A DNA stretch of 64,000 nt from Anaerolineales bacterium (lineage in GTDB: Bacteria > Chloroflexota > Anaerolineae > Anaerolineales > DRMV01). Each line of letters begins with the position of its first letter. Position 1 is the first letter of the stretch. Positions 44,617 through 52,470 of the stretch are shown here, one piece after another. Position numbers and translations under genes: made by a program. The notes under the pieces were generated by a model. That model was given only the letters and a program-made list of their open reading frames with translations, was not told the DNA's origin and ran no database searches. The DNA is taken from the NCBI GenBank assembly GCA_026996855.1, contig JALWJZ010000103.1, positions 22,185 to 86,184 of the forward strand. The letters run 5' to 3'.

Positions 44617-45461
44617 TTGCTTTCCTCCGCTTGCTCGGATGGTTGCGGAAACACCACCATAGCGGGCACGAAGAAGCCCGAAGTCCGAATGCTGACCTCA
44701 GCATTCGGGGGAACCAAAAAGAGGCTCAAGCGCGCGCCATCCGACATTTGCAAAGCAGCCAGCAATTCCACGGGGTTCACAGGCATGGTGACGTTTTCCG
44801 CTCCGAACGTTTGAAACTCGTACACCACATTCACCGGCTCTGCAGGTACGGCCACCACCACTGCCCCCTCTTTAGATTTCATGGAGCCAATACTCCCCAA
44901 AAGGGGGTCCTCACTGCCCGTTTCTTGCAAAGCCTGGAACTCCGGCGATACGTATAGCACCCGCAACCCTTCAATGACCACCTTAGCGTAATCCCCTGAG
45001 ACCAGGGGCGTTTGCGCTTCCCCTGCTTCTTCCACAGGGAAACGGGCCAGGATGGCCTGGACAAAAGTCTGGTCGTCAATAAGAGCGACCACGCCCACCT
45101 TGTCACCGGGCTTGAGCACACCCGCGACGCCGGAGGCATCGTCCACCTGGATGGCCATCGCACGCTCGTCGGGATTGAGGTCGAACTGCCATGGTCCCAG
45201 ATGGGCCTGACGAATCACATCCCCCGCGCTCCGTGGTACGGCCAGGGTCTGGCCCAAGACGCTCTCGATGGATGTCAATGCGTCTTCAGGGGCCAGGTTT
45301 TCGGGCATGGCTTGCAGGGTCACGTCTCCTTCCGAGATGACCTGACCGGGGGCCAGGTCGCGAGCGGCGACCACAACTTGAACGGTTTGAGTCTGTGAAA
45401 GCAAGTACACCACCGCGGCCACCAACAGAGCGATGCCAATGCGCAGCGCTTTACTCAACAT
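44613..45461 (-). CDS. CpaB/RcpC-like SAF-domain pilus protein
   Basis: 282 residues: one N-terminal membrane helix (IGIALLVAAVVYLLS), then the SAF domain VVVAARDLAPGQVISEGDV and GVAGVLKPGDKVGVVA. Standard first component of many Tad operons. No RcpA secretin is present, as expected for a cell with one membrane. Confidence 0.9.
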   Translation of the reverse strand: MLSKALRIGIALLVAAVVYLLSQTQTVQVVVAARDLAPGQVISEGDVTLQAMPENLAPEDALTSIESVLGQTLAVPRSAGDVIRQAHLGPWQFDLNPDERAMAIQVDDASGVAGVLKPGDKVGVVALIDDQTFVQAILARFPVEEAGEAQTPLVSGDYAKVVIEGLRVLYVSPEFQALQETGSEDPLLGSIGSMKSKEGAVVVAVPAEPVNVVYEFQTFGAENVTMPVNPVELLAALQMSDGARLSLFLVPPNAEVSIRTSGFFVPAMVVFPQPSEQAEESK

Positions 45462-45639
45462 GGCTTTTCTCCTTCTTCACGGTCTGTTTGGCAATCAACA
45501 AAAGCGTCAAGGCTTCTTCCAGGGATTTCCAATCCACGTCCAGCACATGCTGGTTTTGGTCCACCACCACAACCAGGGCCCGGTTGCCTTGCAGTAAACG
45601 CTTCACGGTCTCTTCCAGAACTCGTTTCACATCGTTCAT
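45451..45639 (-). CDS. Hypothetical small protein, 62 aa
   Basis: MNDVKRVLEETVKRLLQGNRALVVVVDQNQHVLDVDWKSLEEAL; mixed alpha/beta and charged C-terminus. GAGGTGG upstream; coupled by overlap to the genes on both sides. Function unknown. Confidence 0.6.
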   Translation of the reverse strand: MNDVKRVLEETVKRLLQGNRALVVVVDQNQHVLDVDWKSLEEALTLLLIAKQTVKKEKSHVE

Positions 45640-45905
45640 GGCGCCACCTCGTTTGCACTGGTTGCCGTCATCGTGGGGCCGGGTGTCACGGTTGGCGTGT
45701 ACACCCAATGTGGAGGCGGAGTGACCCCCTGCCACCATCCCGAAAGGGTGGGTGTGGGTGTGGCCGTGGAGGGCACGGTCACCATCCATGCCGTAGGCGT
45801 TGGGGTTCTCCCGCCATTTCCACTCCAGGACAGACCTCCCAGGGCCATAAGCATGGCCAGCAGAAAAACCAACAGCACCAGGAACCCCATGACGCTTTGC
45901 TTCAT
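45636..45905 (-). CDS. Membrane-anchored Pro/Thr-rich small protein, 89 aa
   Basis: An N-terminal helix MGFLVLLVFLLAMLMALGGL is followed by an extracellular tail rich in TPTP and TVTPG. ATGA overlap with the large ATPase gene. Possibly a pilus-base or exported accessory. Confidence 0.65.
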   Translation of the reverse strand: MKQSVMGFLVLLVFLLAMLMALGGLSWSGNGGRTPTPTAWMVTVPSTATPTPTLSGWWQGVTPPPHWVYTPTVTPGPTMTATSANEVAP

Positions 45906-48900
45906 ATCCGTATCCTCCCCAGTCGCGCAGCGATTTCCGTGTCGTCTGGCTCCGGTACGTCCAGCATCAAGGGTTTGAAAAGCACGGGGCGCTGATAAGC
46001 CCGGTCGAAGGTGTATGGGAAGCGACCAATTTGCAGGCCAATGGGCATATCGGTGAGGAAGCGCCGCCATTCCTCATCGCGGAAACCTTTCTCCGAGAAA
46101 CCCAGGGCGGCCAGCACGATGTCCTTGTCCCTGGGGTTCTTGAGGAAGGCGATGCACAGGTTGTTGCAGGAACTGATGATGTCCTGGGGAATGAGGGAAG
46201 GGGCCTGGGTGATGACGTGCAAACGCACGCCGTACTTCCGCGCATCCCGGAACATGTCTCCGAAACGCTGGGCCGCAGAGATGCCCTCCTCGGCCTCTTC
46301 AAAGGACGCGGCCCCAAAAATCTTGTTGGCCTCTTCGAAGAAAATTTGCAACAACGGCTCATCGGGACCGGCCAGGTGGCGCACCCGGCGGGTCATCATG
46401 TCCATGTAGAGGTGCCAGCCCAACCATCCCAGCAGGAAAGCCTTACCGAAGTCGTCCAGGAAGGAGCCGCCTTCCACAATGAGGATGCCCCAGGGCCGGG
46501 CCATTTCCTCCACGGGCACCACGTCCGGCCCCGGCTCGAACATCCGGGACGCCGCTCCCTGAACCAGGGGGTTGAGCCGGTACAGAATGCCCTCCAGCAC
46601 CCCCTGAAGCATGGTGTCCCGCGGAGGCACGGTAGTCAGTTTTTCCTGGACCTGACGGTACAGGTCAGCCAGGCCCACCTTGCTACTTCGATGCACCGCG
46701 ATGGCTTGCTTTTGTTCCCAGGTGAGGTCGCTCAGGGGTGTTCCCGCGGAAACACCCACCAGGTCGGCCTCGTCGGGCTGCACCCTGCCCCATTTGGGGT
46801 CGGTGCGGATTTCGGGGTCGTCCACCAGAACCCCGGCCCGCAGGTACACTTGTCGCAACGCGTCCAGAAGTTCCTGTTTCTGTCGGCGCACGCCCAGGCG
46901 GGCGATGGAACCAAAGATGTCCGCAAAGGCTCGCCACTGGGTTTCGGGGTCAATGTTGCGACCGATTTGGAGGGGGTTCCAGCGCAGGGGCCGGGGAGCA
47001 TCGGGCCAGAGTTGACGAATGTCCACGTGCCCTTCCAGGCCGGGCGCGTTGAGAAGCGCCCGCCAGCCCGCGCCGAAGTCCAGCACCACGGTGCGGGTGC
47101 GCCATTTGAGCGTGGTCTCATAGGCCATGCGGATGGCCGATACCGATTTCCCCCACCCCGTGTCCCCTGCAAACAGGGTATGGAAAAGCCGCCGTTGGTC
47201 CAGGCGCACAGGCGCGGTGGTGAGTTCGTGGGTAGTGGGCGAAACCTGGTGCCCCAGCACCACATCGCCGGGCATGTCGGGATAGAACCCCATGCCCTCC
47301 GGGATGGGTGCCATGACGGTCACCGTGGACCCTTCTTCGATGAGCGCGGGTGCGGTATATGCGGCCACCTGGCCCGCGGTGAGTAGGGTCGTGTACTTGG
47401 TCCAGAGTTTTCCACCAAAGGGGTCGTTCTCCGCAGGTCCATGCCAGGGCAGAAAAGCCAGGGCGTGATAGCGCAGGGGTTCCACGTCCTGGGGTTCTGG
47501 ATGCACGGTAAGCACGGGTGTGGGCACGTTCGGCCCATGGAAGGCCTGGGGAACTAGGCTTTCCACCGCGGCTGCGGCCTCTTCGTCGTCCACCCATATC
47601 AGGGCCTCGGTCATAAAGCCGCCCTCCGCGCTGGCCTGGTTGAGGATACCCTCCAGTCCCCGCAGGATTTCCGTGAGGCGCATGGCCACGTCGTCTTCGG
47701 TTTGCCAGGAACGCCCAATGCTGACGCCGGGCACCAGGCCCGCGCTCAGGCCCGAAACCCATCCGTATCCACCGGCATGGCCTGCCGCGTTGGACACGCC
47801 TTTGCTCTCTGCATGGGACAGCCCCCACCCCTCACTTTTCGTATCCGCTTGCGACCAGGTGTCGGATTGGCTTCTTGTGGTGGACCAGAACCGGGACACG
47901 GACACGGATTTCCCTTTCGTATGTGCGTGGCTGTGGGTGACACTGGTTGTATCCGCCGTCCCCCAGGTTTCTGACCGTCCCGTGGTATGCGCGGTGCCAT
48001 GGGTCACCGTGGTACTGGAAAAGGTGCCCGATGTTGTCGTCACTCCCCACGTACTCGCACCGCCCACAGAAGCGCTCACCGTATCGGAGGTGGAAGTGGT
48101 ATTGGCATCACTTTGCATGGTACTGATGGAGCCCGACAACGATGCACTCCGTGACGCGCTCTGGGTACCGGACCAGCCGACTTCTCCAGACACATTGGCG
48201 TTCCATCCACCATTCACGCCTGCCCCTAACGTTCCAGGTACACCCAGGCTCACGTTGCCTCCGGCATGATAACCTGCACTCCCCCCTACACTGGCGCTTT
48301 GTGTAAAGGATTGTCCCACCGTGAGGCTTTGGCCTACGGTTATGCCTTGGGTGGTGCCGGAAGTATGCGTTTTGGCCGTCCCCGTTGTATGGGCACCACC
48401 TATGGACCAGCTCGAAGAGCCTCCTGCGCTATGACCCACAGAGCCACTTGTTCCCTCAGTATGGCTGACGGAAGTGCTGTGGGTCGTGCTTTCAAAGGTG
48501 CCCACGGAATGGCTCACCGTATGTGCCCGTCCGTGCGCCACGCCTGTGGTGTCTGCTGAACTGTGGGTAACGGTCACGCTTCCACCAGTCGTATGGGCCA
48601 CGCCCTCTGTGTGGGCATAGCCCTCAGTATGGGCCTGGCCCCACTGCCGGGATACCCCGTCCGTGTGGGCCACACTTTCCGCACGTCCTGCCATGCCCGA
48701 GTGGGAAAGGGTGCGACCCAGGGCGGCCATGATGGGCACGCCCAGGGAAAAGCCGATACTGAGGGCCCCTCGCTGCCGCGAGGCCACGATGGACGCCAGT
48801 TGCGCCACTTCTACCAGGGTTTTGGACAGATAACGCCGGGGCAGGGCCTCGGCCACGGTCTGAAACACGAAGTTCTTGCGCAACTTGGCCAGGCCCCGGA

Positions 48901-49453
48901 AAAGGATTTCGTTCTGTTCCGCGGCCAGGTCATCGGGTGTGGGATTGGGTAGAGAACCGTCTTCTCCGTACAACCCCCGCCGGGTCTCCCGCGGATCCGG
49001 GAAACCCAGCAGCACCAGGGGACGGCGTGCGGACATGATGAACCGAAGATACCACTCCAGGTACTCCGTCTCCGGAGGCACCGTTCGAGACTGGGGGTAG
49101 TTTGCCAGGGTCGCCAACACCGCGGCCAGCTGTTCCCGGGCTCGAGCGATGGCTTCATCCTTCGTGTCCGCGGTGGCCGCGGCGCCGTAGAACTGCACGA
49201 TGCCCACGTAACGAGGCCGAAACATGCCCATGGCGCTGTATACGAAGTTCACCCCCGCGTTGTACATGCCCCGGATGGCGGCCCACTGCTTTCCCAGAAG
49301 GTCGTAGTCTTCCTTGGCGGCGATGGGGATGGCGTGAAGCCGATGCAGGGCTACTGCCCTGTACAACGTTCGTCCTTCGGGAGTGGCGATGTGGAACCAC
49401 AGCGCGCCCACTTCACCGCCGTTGTCATGTACACCTGAAGCCAGAATACACAT
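45902..49453 (-). CDS. HerA/VirB4-like ATPase with a ~330-residue Ser/Thr/Gly/His repeat insertion
   Basis: 1183 residues from ATG 49453 (GAGGAGGAAACAG); the track ORF is 67 codons too long. Residues 1-250 form a mixed N-domain. Residues ~251-585 are an unusual repeat-rich stretch (AHTEGYAHTEGVAHTTGG, VSHSVGTFESTTHSTSVSHTEG). The ATPase domain follows: Walker A GDTGWGKS at ~763-770, Walker B LLQIFFEEANK, and a TQ motif HVITQAPSLIP, as in HerA, FtsK and VirB4/VirD4 pumps. Sits between a membrane-protein gene and the Tad genes in one operon. It may pump DNA or protein; which is unknown. Confidence 0.8.
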   Translation of the reverse strand: MCILASGVHDNGGEVGALWFHIATPEGRTLYRAVALHRLHAIPIAAKEDYDLLGKQWAAIRGMYNAGVNFVYSAMGMFRPRYVGIVQFYGAAATADTKDEAIARAREQLAAVLATLANYPQSRTVPPETEYLEWYLRFIMSARRPLVLLGFPDPRETRRGLYGEDGSLPNPTPDDLAAEQNEILFRGLAKLRKNFVFQTVAEALPRRYLSKTLVEVAQLASIVASRQRGALSIGFSLGVPIMAALGRTLSHSGMAGRAESVAHTDGVSRQWGQAHTEGYAHTEGVAHTTGGSVTVTHSSADTTGVAHGRAHTVSHSVGTFESTTHSTSVSHTEGTSGSVGHSAGGSSSWSIGGAHTTGTAKTHTSGTTQGITVGQSLTVGQSFTQSASVGGSAGYHAGGNVSLGVPGTLGAGVNGGWNANVSGEVGWSGTQSASRSASLSGSISTMQSDANTTSTSDTVSASVGGASTWGVTTTSGTFSSTTVTHGTAHTTGRSETWGTADTTSVTHSHAHTKGKSVSVSRFWSTTRSQSDTWSQADTKSEGWGLSHAESKGVSNAAGHAGGYGWVSGLSAGLVPGVSIGRSWQTEDDVAMRLTEILRGLEGILNQASAEGGFMTEALIWVDDEEAAAAVESLVPQAFHGPNVPTPVLTVHPEPQDVEPLRYHALAFLPWHGPAENDPFGGKLWTKYTTLLTAGQVAAYTAPALIEEGSTVTVMAPIPEGMGFYPDMPGDVVLGHQVSPTTHELTTAPVRLDQRRLFHTLFAGDTGWGKSVSAIRMAYETTLKWRTRTVVLDFGAGWRALLNAPGLEGHVDIRQLWPDAPRPLRWNPLQIGRNIDPETQWRAFADIFGSIARLGVRRQKQELLDALRQVYLRAGVLVDDPEIRTDPKWGRVQPDEADLVGVSAGTPLSDLTWEQKQAIAVHRSSKVGLADLYRQVQEKLTTVPPRDTMLQGVLEGILYRLNPLVQGAASRMFEPGPDVVPVEEMARPWGILIVEGGSFLDDFGKAFLLGWLGWHLYMDMMTRRVRHLAGPDEPLLQIFFEEANKIFGAASFEEAEEGISAAQRFGDMFRDARKYGVRLHVITQAPSLIPQDIISSCNNLCIAFLKNPRDKDIVLAALGFSEKGFRDEEWRRFLTDMPIGLQIGRFPYTFDRAYQRPVLFKPLMLDVPEPDDTEIAARLGRIRI
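47700..48705 (-). repeat. Coding repeat region of the ATPase insertion
   Basis: Degenerate repeats of about 7-9 residues built on (A/S)HTxG and (S/T)xS cores, with almost no charged or large hydrophobic residues. Interrupted near residues 400-430 by a Gly-rich stretch (GNVSLGVPGTLGAGVNGG). Confidence 0.8.
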
Positions 49454-49472
49454 TACTGTTTCCTCCTCTTTT

Positions 49473-49535
49473 GGCCAATAGGCCTTAACACCCCTTAAGC
49501 CCGGCCTATAGGCCCTGCAGGAAGGCCTATAGGCC
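49473..49535. promoter_or_regulatory. Three phased GGCCTATAGGCC palindromes (operator candidate)
   Basis: GGCCAATAGGCC at 49473-49484, GGCCTATAGGCC at 49503-49514 and 49524-49535. Start-to-start distances of 30 and 21 bp are near whole helical turns. They lie just upstream of the large ATPase gene. Confidence 0.6.
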
Positions 49536-50081
49536 CTTTCCGCGCGTGCGCACCTGGGCGATGAGGTCCTCCGGTGTTTGCGGCAACGGTGGATGGGCAA
49601 ACAGGGCCTGGGCCAGCATAGCGAAGAAACCCACGGGGTATGCGTACAGAGCAATGGCGGCCAGGGCTTCCAGGTACGATGCCCCGCCAGCGAGCCAATC
49701 CTGTCCGGTGCGAGCCAGGACCGAGCGGTAGAGCATCACACCCAGGGCAATAAGTACGTACAGGGCCAGGCCCTGGGTGATGCGCCAGTACAGGGCCTGG
49801 GGGTTGAACCGTTCCAAACGCCAGGCCAGCCATCCCCCCAGGGCCATGGCCCCCATCATCAGGCCCACCACCGTAGGAGCAAACACGGCTGTAATCAACA
49901 TGACGGCCAATACCCCGGCCATCCAGCGTCGCCGAAGCGTGTCCTGCTGTTGTAGCAACAAAGGTGCGGCCGCGGCCAGGAGCAACCACAGCCGCCAGGC
50001 CTCCAGCACCGCATACACCACAGCCAAAAAACCGTTGAGCACCCAAAGGCCGGGAAGCCACCAGGGATTTGGCATGGTCAT
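49527..50081 (-). CDS. Polytopic membrane protein, 184 aa
   Basis: About five hydrophobic segments (LWVLNGFLAVVYAVLEAW, LWLLLAAAAPLLL, MAGVLAVMLITAVFAPTVVG, LALYVLIALGVMLY, AAIALYAYPVGFFAML). The ATGA overlap with the upstream stop selects ATG 50081. A VirB6-like or platform role is possible but not supported by motifs. Confidence 0.7.
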   Translation of the reverse strand: MTMPNPWWLPGLWVLNGFLAVVYAVLEAWRLWLLLAAAAPLLLQQQDTLRRRWMAGVLAVMLITAVFAPTVVGLMMGAMALGGWLAWRLERFNPQALYWRITQGLALYVLIALGVMLYRSVLARTGQDWLAGGASYLEALAAIALYAYPVGFFAMLAQALFAHPPLPQTPEDLIAQVRTRGKGL

Positions 50082-50989
50082 CCCTCACCATCCCACCAGA
50101 CGAGAGGAGGCCCTAAGTAGCGTGGATGGAAAGACCAAGCCTGACCTCCCCCATCGAAACGTGGGTGCAGCACGGGAACTGGAGCACCTAAATGCTCCTG
50201 ACCAGCGCACCCTGTACCCAAACAAGTGATGGGACCAGGAAAACCTCGACCGGGGTCCCATCCACGACCGGGGTCATGTCCGGACTCACAAGCCAGGCTT
50301 AGGCAGGTATCCACTGGTTCGGATGAGCCGCTTTGGGAACCCCCTCCCAAGGTGGTGTCCAACAGCCACACCCGGACGTAGAACGTCCGAGTTTTACTCT
50401 GCCCGTCCCGCTGGCGGGTATGCACGCGAATTTCATACACGCCGGGGTCCACAGGGAGGAAATGGGCGTGCATCTCCGCAGTCTCGCCCAGCACGTGGTG
50501 TTTCAAAGTCCAGGATGGTTCCGGGTTCTTGGGCTTTGCACCCGGATACCACTGCCCCAGGGTACCCGTAATCCAAGCGCGGCTGGGAGCAGTCAACCGG
50601 ATGTATTCCACATCCAGCGACACGATGTCCGAGCGGTTTTCCCCGCGCCAGCACCCGTTGTTCTTGGCTCCGCCTCGCGCTTTGACCAGGATGGTCACCC
50701 CTTCCCGCTCGGCATCCTGCCCTACCACCACGGGATAAGGCGGTGCCACCCCTTCCAACCACAACGCAGGTTCGTCATAAGTGGGGTCACATGGGGGCGG
50801 AGGCGGCGGGGAATCGTTATTTGTATTGTCGTCATCCTCGCACAGAAAAGCCCAAGGGCCAACACAATCGCGAAAGTCTGTTATACCTGAATCAGGATTA
50901 CCCGGCACACCTGGGTTGAAAACCGGAGGCATGACGCTGGCCATGGAGACCAAGCCCAACAGAGTTAGCACCACCAACCATCGCTTCAT
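50078..50989 (-). CDS. Secreted protein, 303 aa
   Basis: ATG 50989 follows GGGAGGTTGCTC. The signal peptide MKRWLVVLTLLGLVSMASV is followed by an acidic/Pro stretch (CEDDDNTNNDSPPPPPP), a beta-sandwich-like domain (VYEIRVHTRQRDGQSKTRTFYVRVWLLD) and a Cys-bearing tail. First gene of the Tad/ATPase operon behind promoter P2; possibly an extracellular adhesin or pilus part. Confidence 0.7.
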   Translation of the reverse strand: MKRWLVVLTLLGLVSMASVMPPVFNPGVPGNPDSGITDFRDCVGPWAFLCEDDDNTNNDSPPPPPPCDPTYDEPALWLEGVAPPYPVVVGQDAEREGVTILVKARGGAKNNGCWRGENRSDIVSLDVEYIRLTAPSRAWITGTLGQWYPGAKPKNPEPSWTLKHHVLGETAEMHAHFLPVDPGVYEIRVHTRQRDGQSKTRTFYVRVWLLDTTLGGGSQSGSSEPVDTCLSLACESGHDPGRGWDPGRGFPGPITCLGTGCAGQEHLGAPVPVLHPRFDGGGQAWSFHPRYLGPPLVWWDGEG

Positions 50990-51013
50990 GAGCAACCTCC
51001 CATTTTTGGGAAT

Positions 51014-51090
51014 AAAAAAGGCGCACGAACCCTCTCATGGGTTCGTACGCCAATCACTTCGCATTATAGAGCGCCCCTTTGGGGCGTCAA
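51014..51090 (-). promoter_or_regulatory. Promoter plus 5' hairpin of the Tad/ATPase operon (cassette P2)
   Basis: On the minus strand TTGACG-N16-TATAAT (51090-51063), then GCGAAGTGATT and the stem GGCGTACGAACCC/GGGTTCGTGCGCC (one G-U type mismatch) followed by TTTTTT. Shares GCTCTATAATGCGAARTGAYTGGCGTAC with cassette P1. A tight hairpin GCGGGGCCAA/TTGGCCCCGC lies just upstream at 51094-51115. Confidence 0.8.
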
Positions 51091-51208
51091 GGGGCGGGGC
51101 CAAGTTTGGCCCCGCTCAAAAGGCGCTCTCCCATTCCTTTGCGGGCCTGTTCGGCCCGCCCCCTGAGCCAAGGCCCTTTTGGGCCGCAGGCGTGGGGGGC
51201 GAGGCCGG

Positions 51209-51553
51209 TTAGGCCCGCCCATCGCCCGCAGGCCGGTAGGCCGAGGACGACAAAGGCACGGGCTCCCCAAAGAAACTGACATGACGCACCGCTACATAGG
51301 TGCTGGGATTTTCCCCCTGCCATAGGGTAACCAGCCTGCCATAGAGCACTACCTGAATCCGACATGGGCCATAGGCTTCAAAATAGGCTCGTGCCAATTC
51401 CGCACCCCGTCCCATCAGCACCACAGGATGCCGCCCACCCAGATAAGGTTTGCCCGTATCCACATGGGTGCGGAGCGCCAGGCGTCCGTCCACCCTCTCG
51501 AAAACATTGCGAATCTCAAGCCAGCCTTGCAGCACCACCACGTTGTTGCTCAT
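51209..51553 (-). CDS. SSB-like OB-fold protein, 114 aa
   Basis: MSNNVVVLQGWLEIRNVFERVDGRLALRTHVDTGKPYLGGRHPVVLMG then VVLYGRLVTLWQGENPSTYVAVRHVSFFGEP follows the strand order of single-stranded-DNA-binding proteins (strand, G-x-L, basic loop, HPVV, GRL). ATGA overlap with the recombinase gene. The hairpin-rich 51100-51208 has no other gene. Confidence 0.65.
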   Translation of the reverse strand: MSNNVVVLQGWLEIRNVFERVDGRLALRTHVDTGKPYLGGRHPVVLMGRGAELARAYFEAYGPCRIQVVLYGRLVTLWQGENPSTYVAVRHVSFFGEPVPLSSSAYRPAGDGRA

Positions 51554-52443
51554 AGCGCCACCTCTTCCACGGCCCGGGCCAGGTCCTGGGCCGAGGGTTC
51601 CACGTACCGCCGGGTCGTGTCCAGGCTCTTGTGGCCCAGGATACGAGCCACTTTTTCCAGCGAAACCCCGGCATCCACCAGGGACTTGGCAAATGTGTGC
51701 CGAAGCACGTGAGGGGTGGCTTCTACACCCGCTTCCCGAGCCACGCGAGCCACGGCCCGTTGAACCGTGCGCACGGTCAGACCATCCCGGACCGCCCATA
51801 CTTGATCGCCTTCGATGTCAGCATCACGTCGGGTTGTCTTCCATCGGCGTAACGCATCCCGCGCGGCTTTGTTCAGGGGCACCACCCGCTGCTTGTCCCC
51901 TTTGCCCCGTACCAACAGGTGACCCTTGCGCTCGCCGAGCACGACGTCGGACCACCGCAGGCGAACCACTTCGCCAGCGCGCAAGCCCGTGTTCAGCAGG
52001 AACAGGGTGAGCAGGGCGTCCCGCTCGTACACCACCCACCGAACCGGATACCGCAGCCGGGCCACTTGCAAAATCCGCTCCGCAGCCCGCCGCAGGGCAT
52101 ACCGCTCTCGCTTGTCCAGCCATCGAAGGCCGGGCGGTTGCTCCCGGAGCCCAGGTACCCGTCGCGCGGGGTTTTCGGAAATCCGACCCTGATGCCTGGC
52201 CCAGTCCAGCCAGGCACGTACCGCGGCCAGACGACGGTTCACCGTCGCTGCCCGCAGACCTCGACGCTGAAGCCAATTGCGATATTCCCGCACATCGGAC
52301 GGTGTGACCCTCTCAGGTTCCAGAGTCTCACCGTTGGTATGCTCGAACCAAACGGCAAACTGCTGCAAGTCCCGCACGTAGCCTCCCACAGTCACCGGAC
52401 TGGCCTGGGCGCTGAGATGCCGGGCAAAGTCTTCAAAAGCCAT
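51550..52443 (-). CDS. Second tyrosine recombinase (XerC/D-like)
   Basis: 297 residues: core-binding domain 1-90 and catalytic domain with NTGLRAGEVVRLRW, HVLRHTFAKSL, LGHKSLDTTRRYVEPS. A full catalytic set and closer to Xer than to the element-end integrase. Between rep and an SSB-like gene, so it may resolve multimers of the circular form. GGGGAGGCGATGCC precedes ATG 52443. Confidence 0.9.
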   Translation of the reverse strand: MAFEDFARHLSAQASPVTVGGYVRDLQQFAVWFEHTNGETLEPERVTPSDVREYRNWLQRRGLRAATVNRRLAAVRAWLDWARHQGRISENPARRVPGLREQPPGLRWLDKRERYALRRAAERILQVARLRYPVRWVVYERDALLTLFLLNTGLRAGEVVRLRWSDVVLGERKGHLLVRGKGDKQRVVPLNKAARDALRRWKTTRRDADIEGDQVWAVRDGLTVRTVQRAVARVAREAGVEATPHVLRHTFAKSLVDAGVSLEKVARILGHKSLDTTRRYVEPSAQDLARAVEEVAL

Positions 52444-52470
52444 GGCATCGCCTCCCCGATTGTGGTAAAA

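Noticed and set aside
47520-48269. 249-aa plus-strand ORF opposite the ATPase repeat
   Set aside because: Antisense of the Ser/Thr/His repeat; no start signal.
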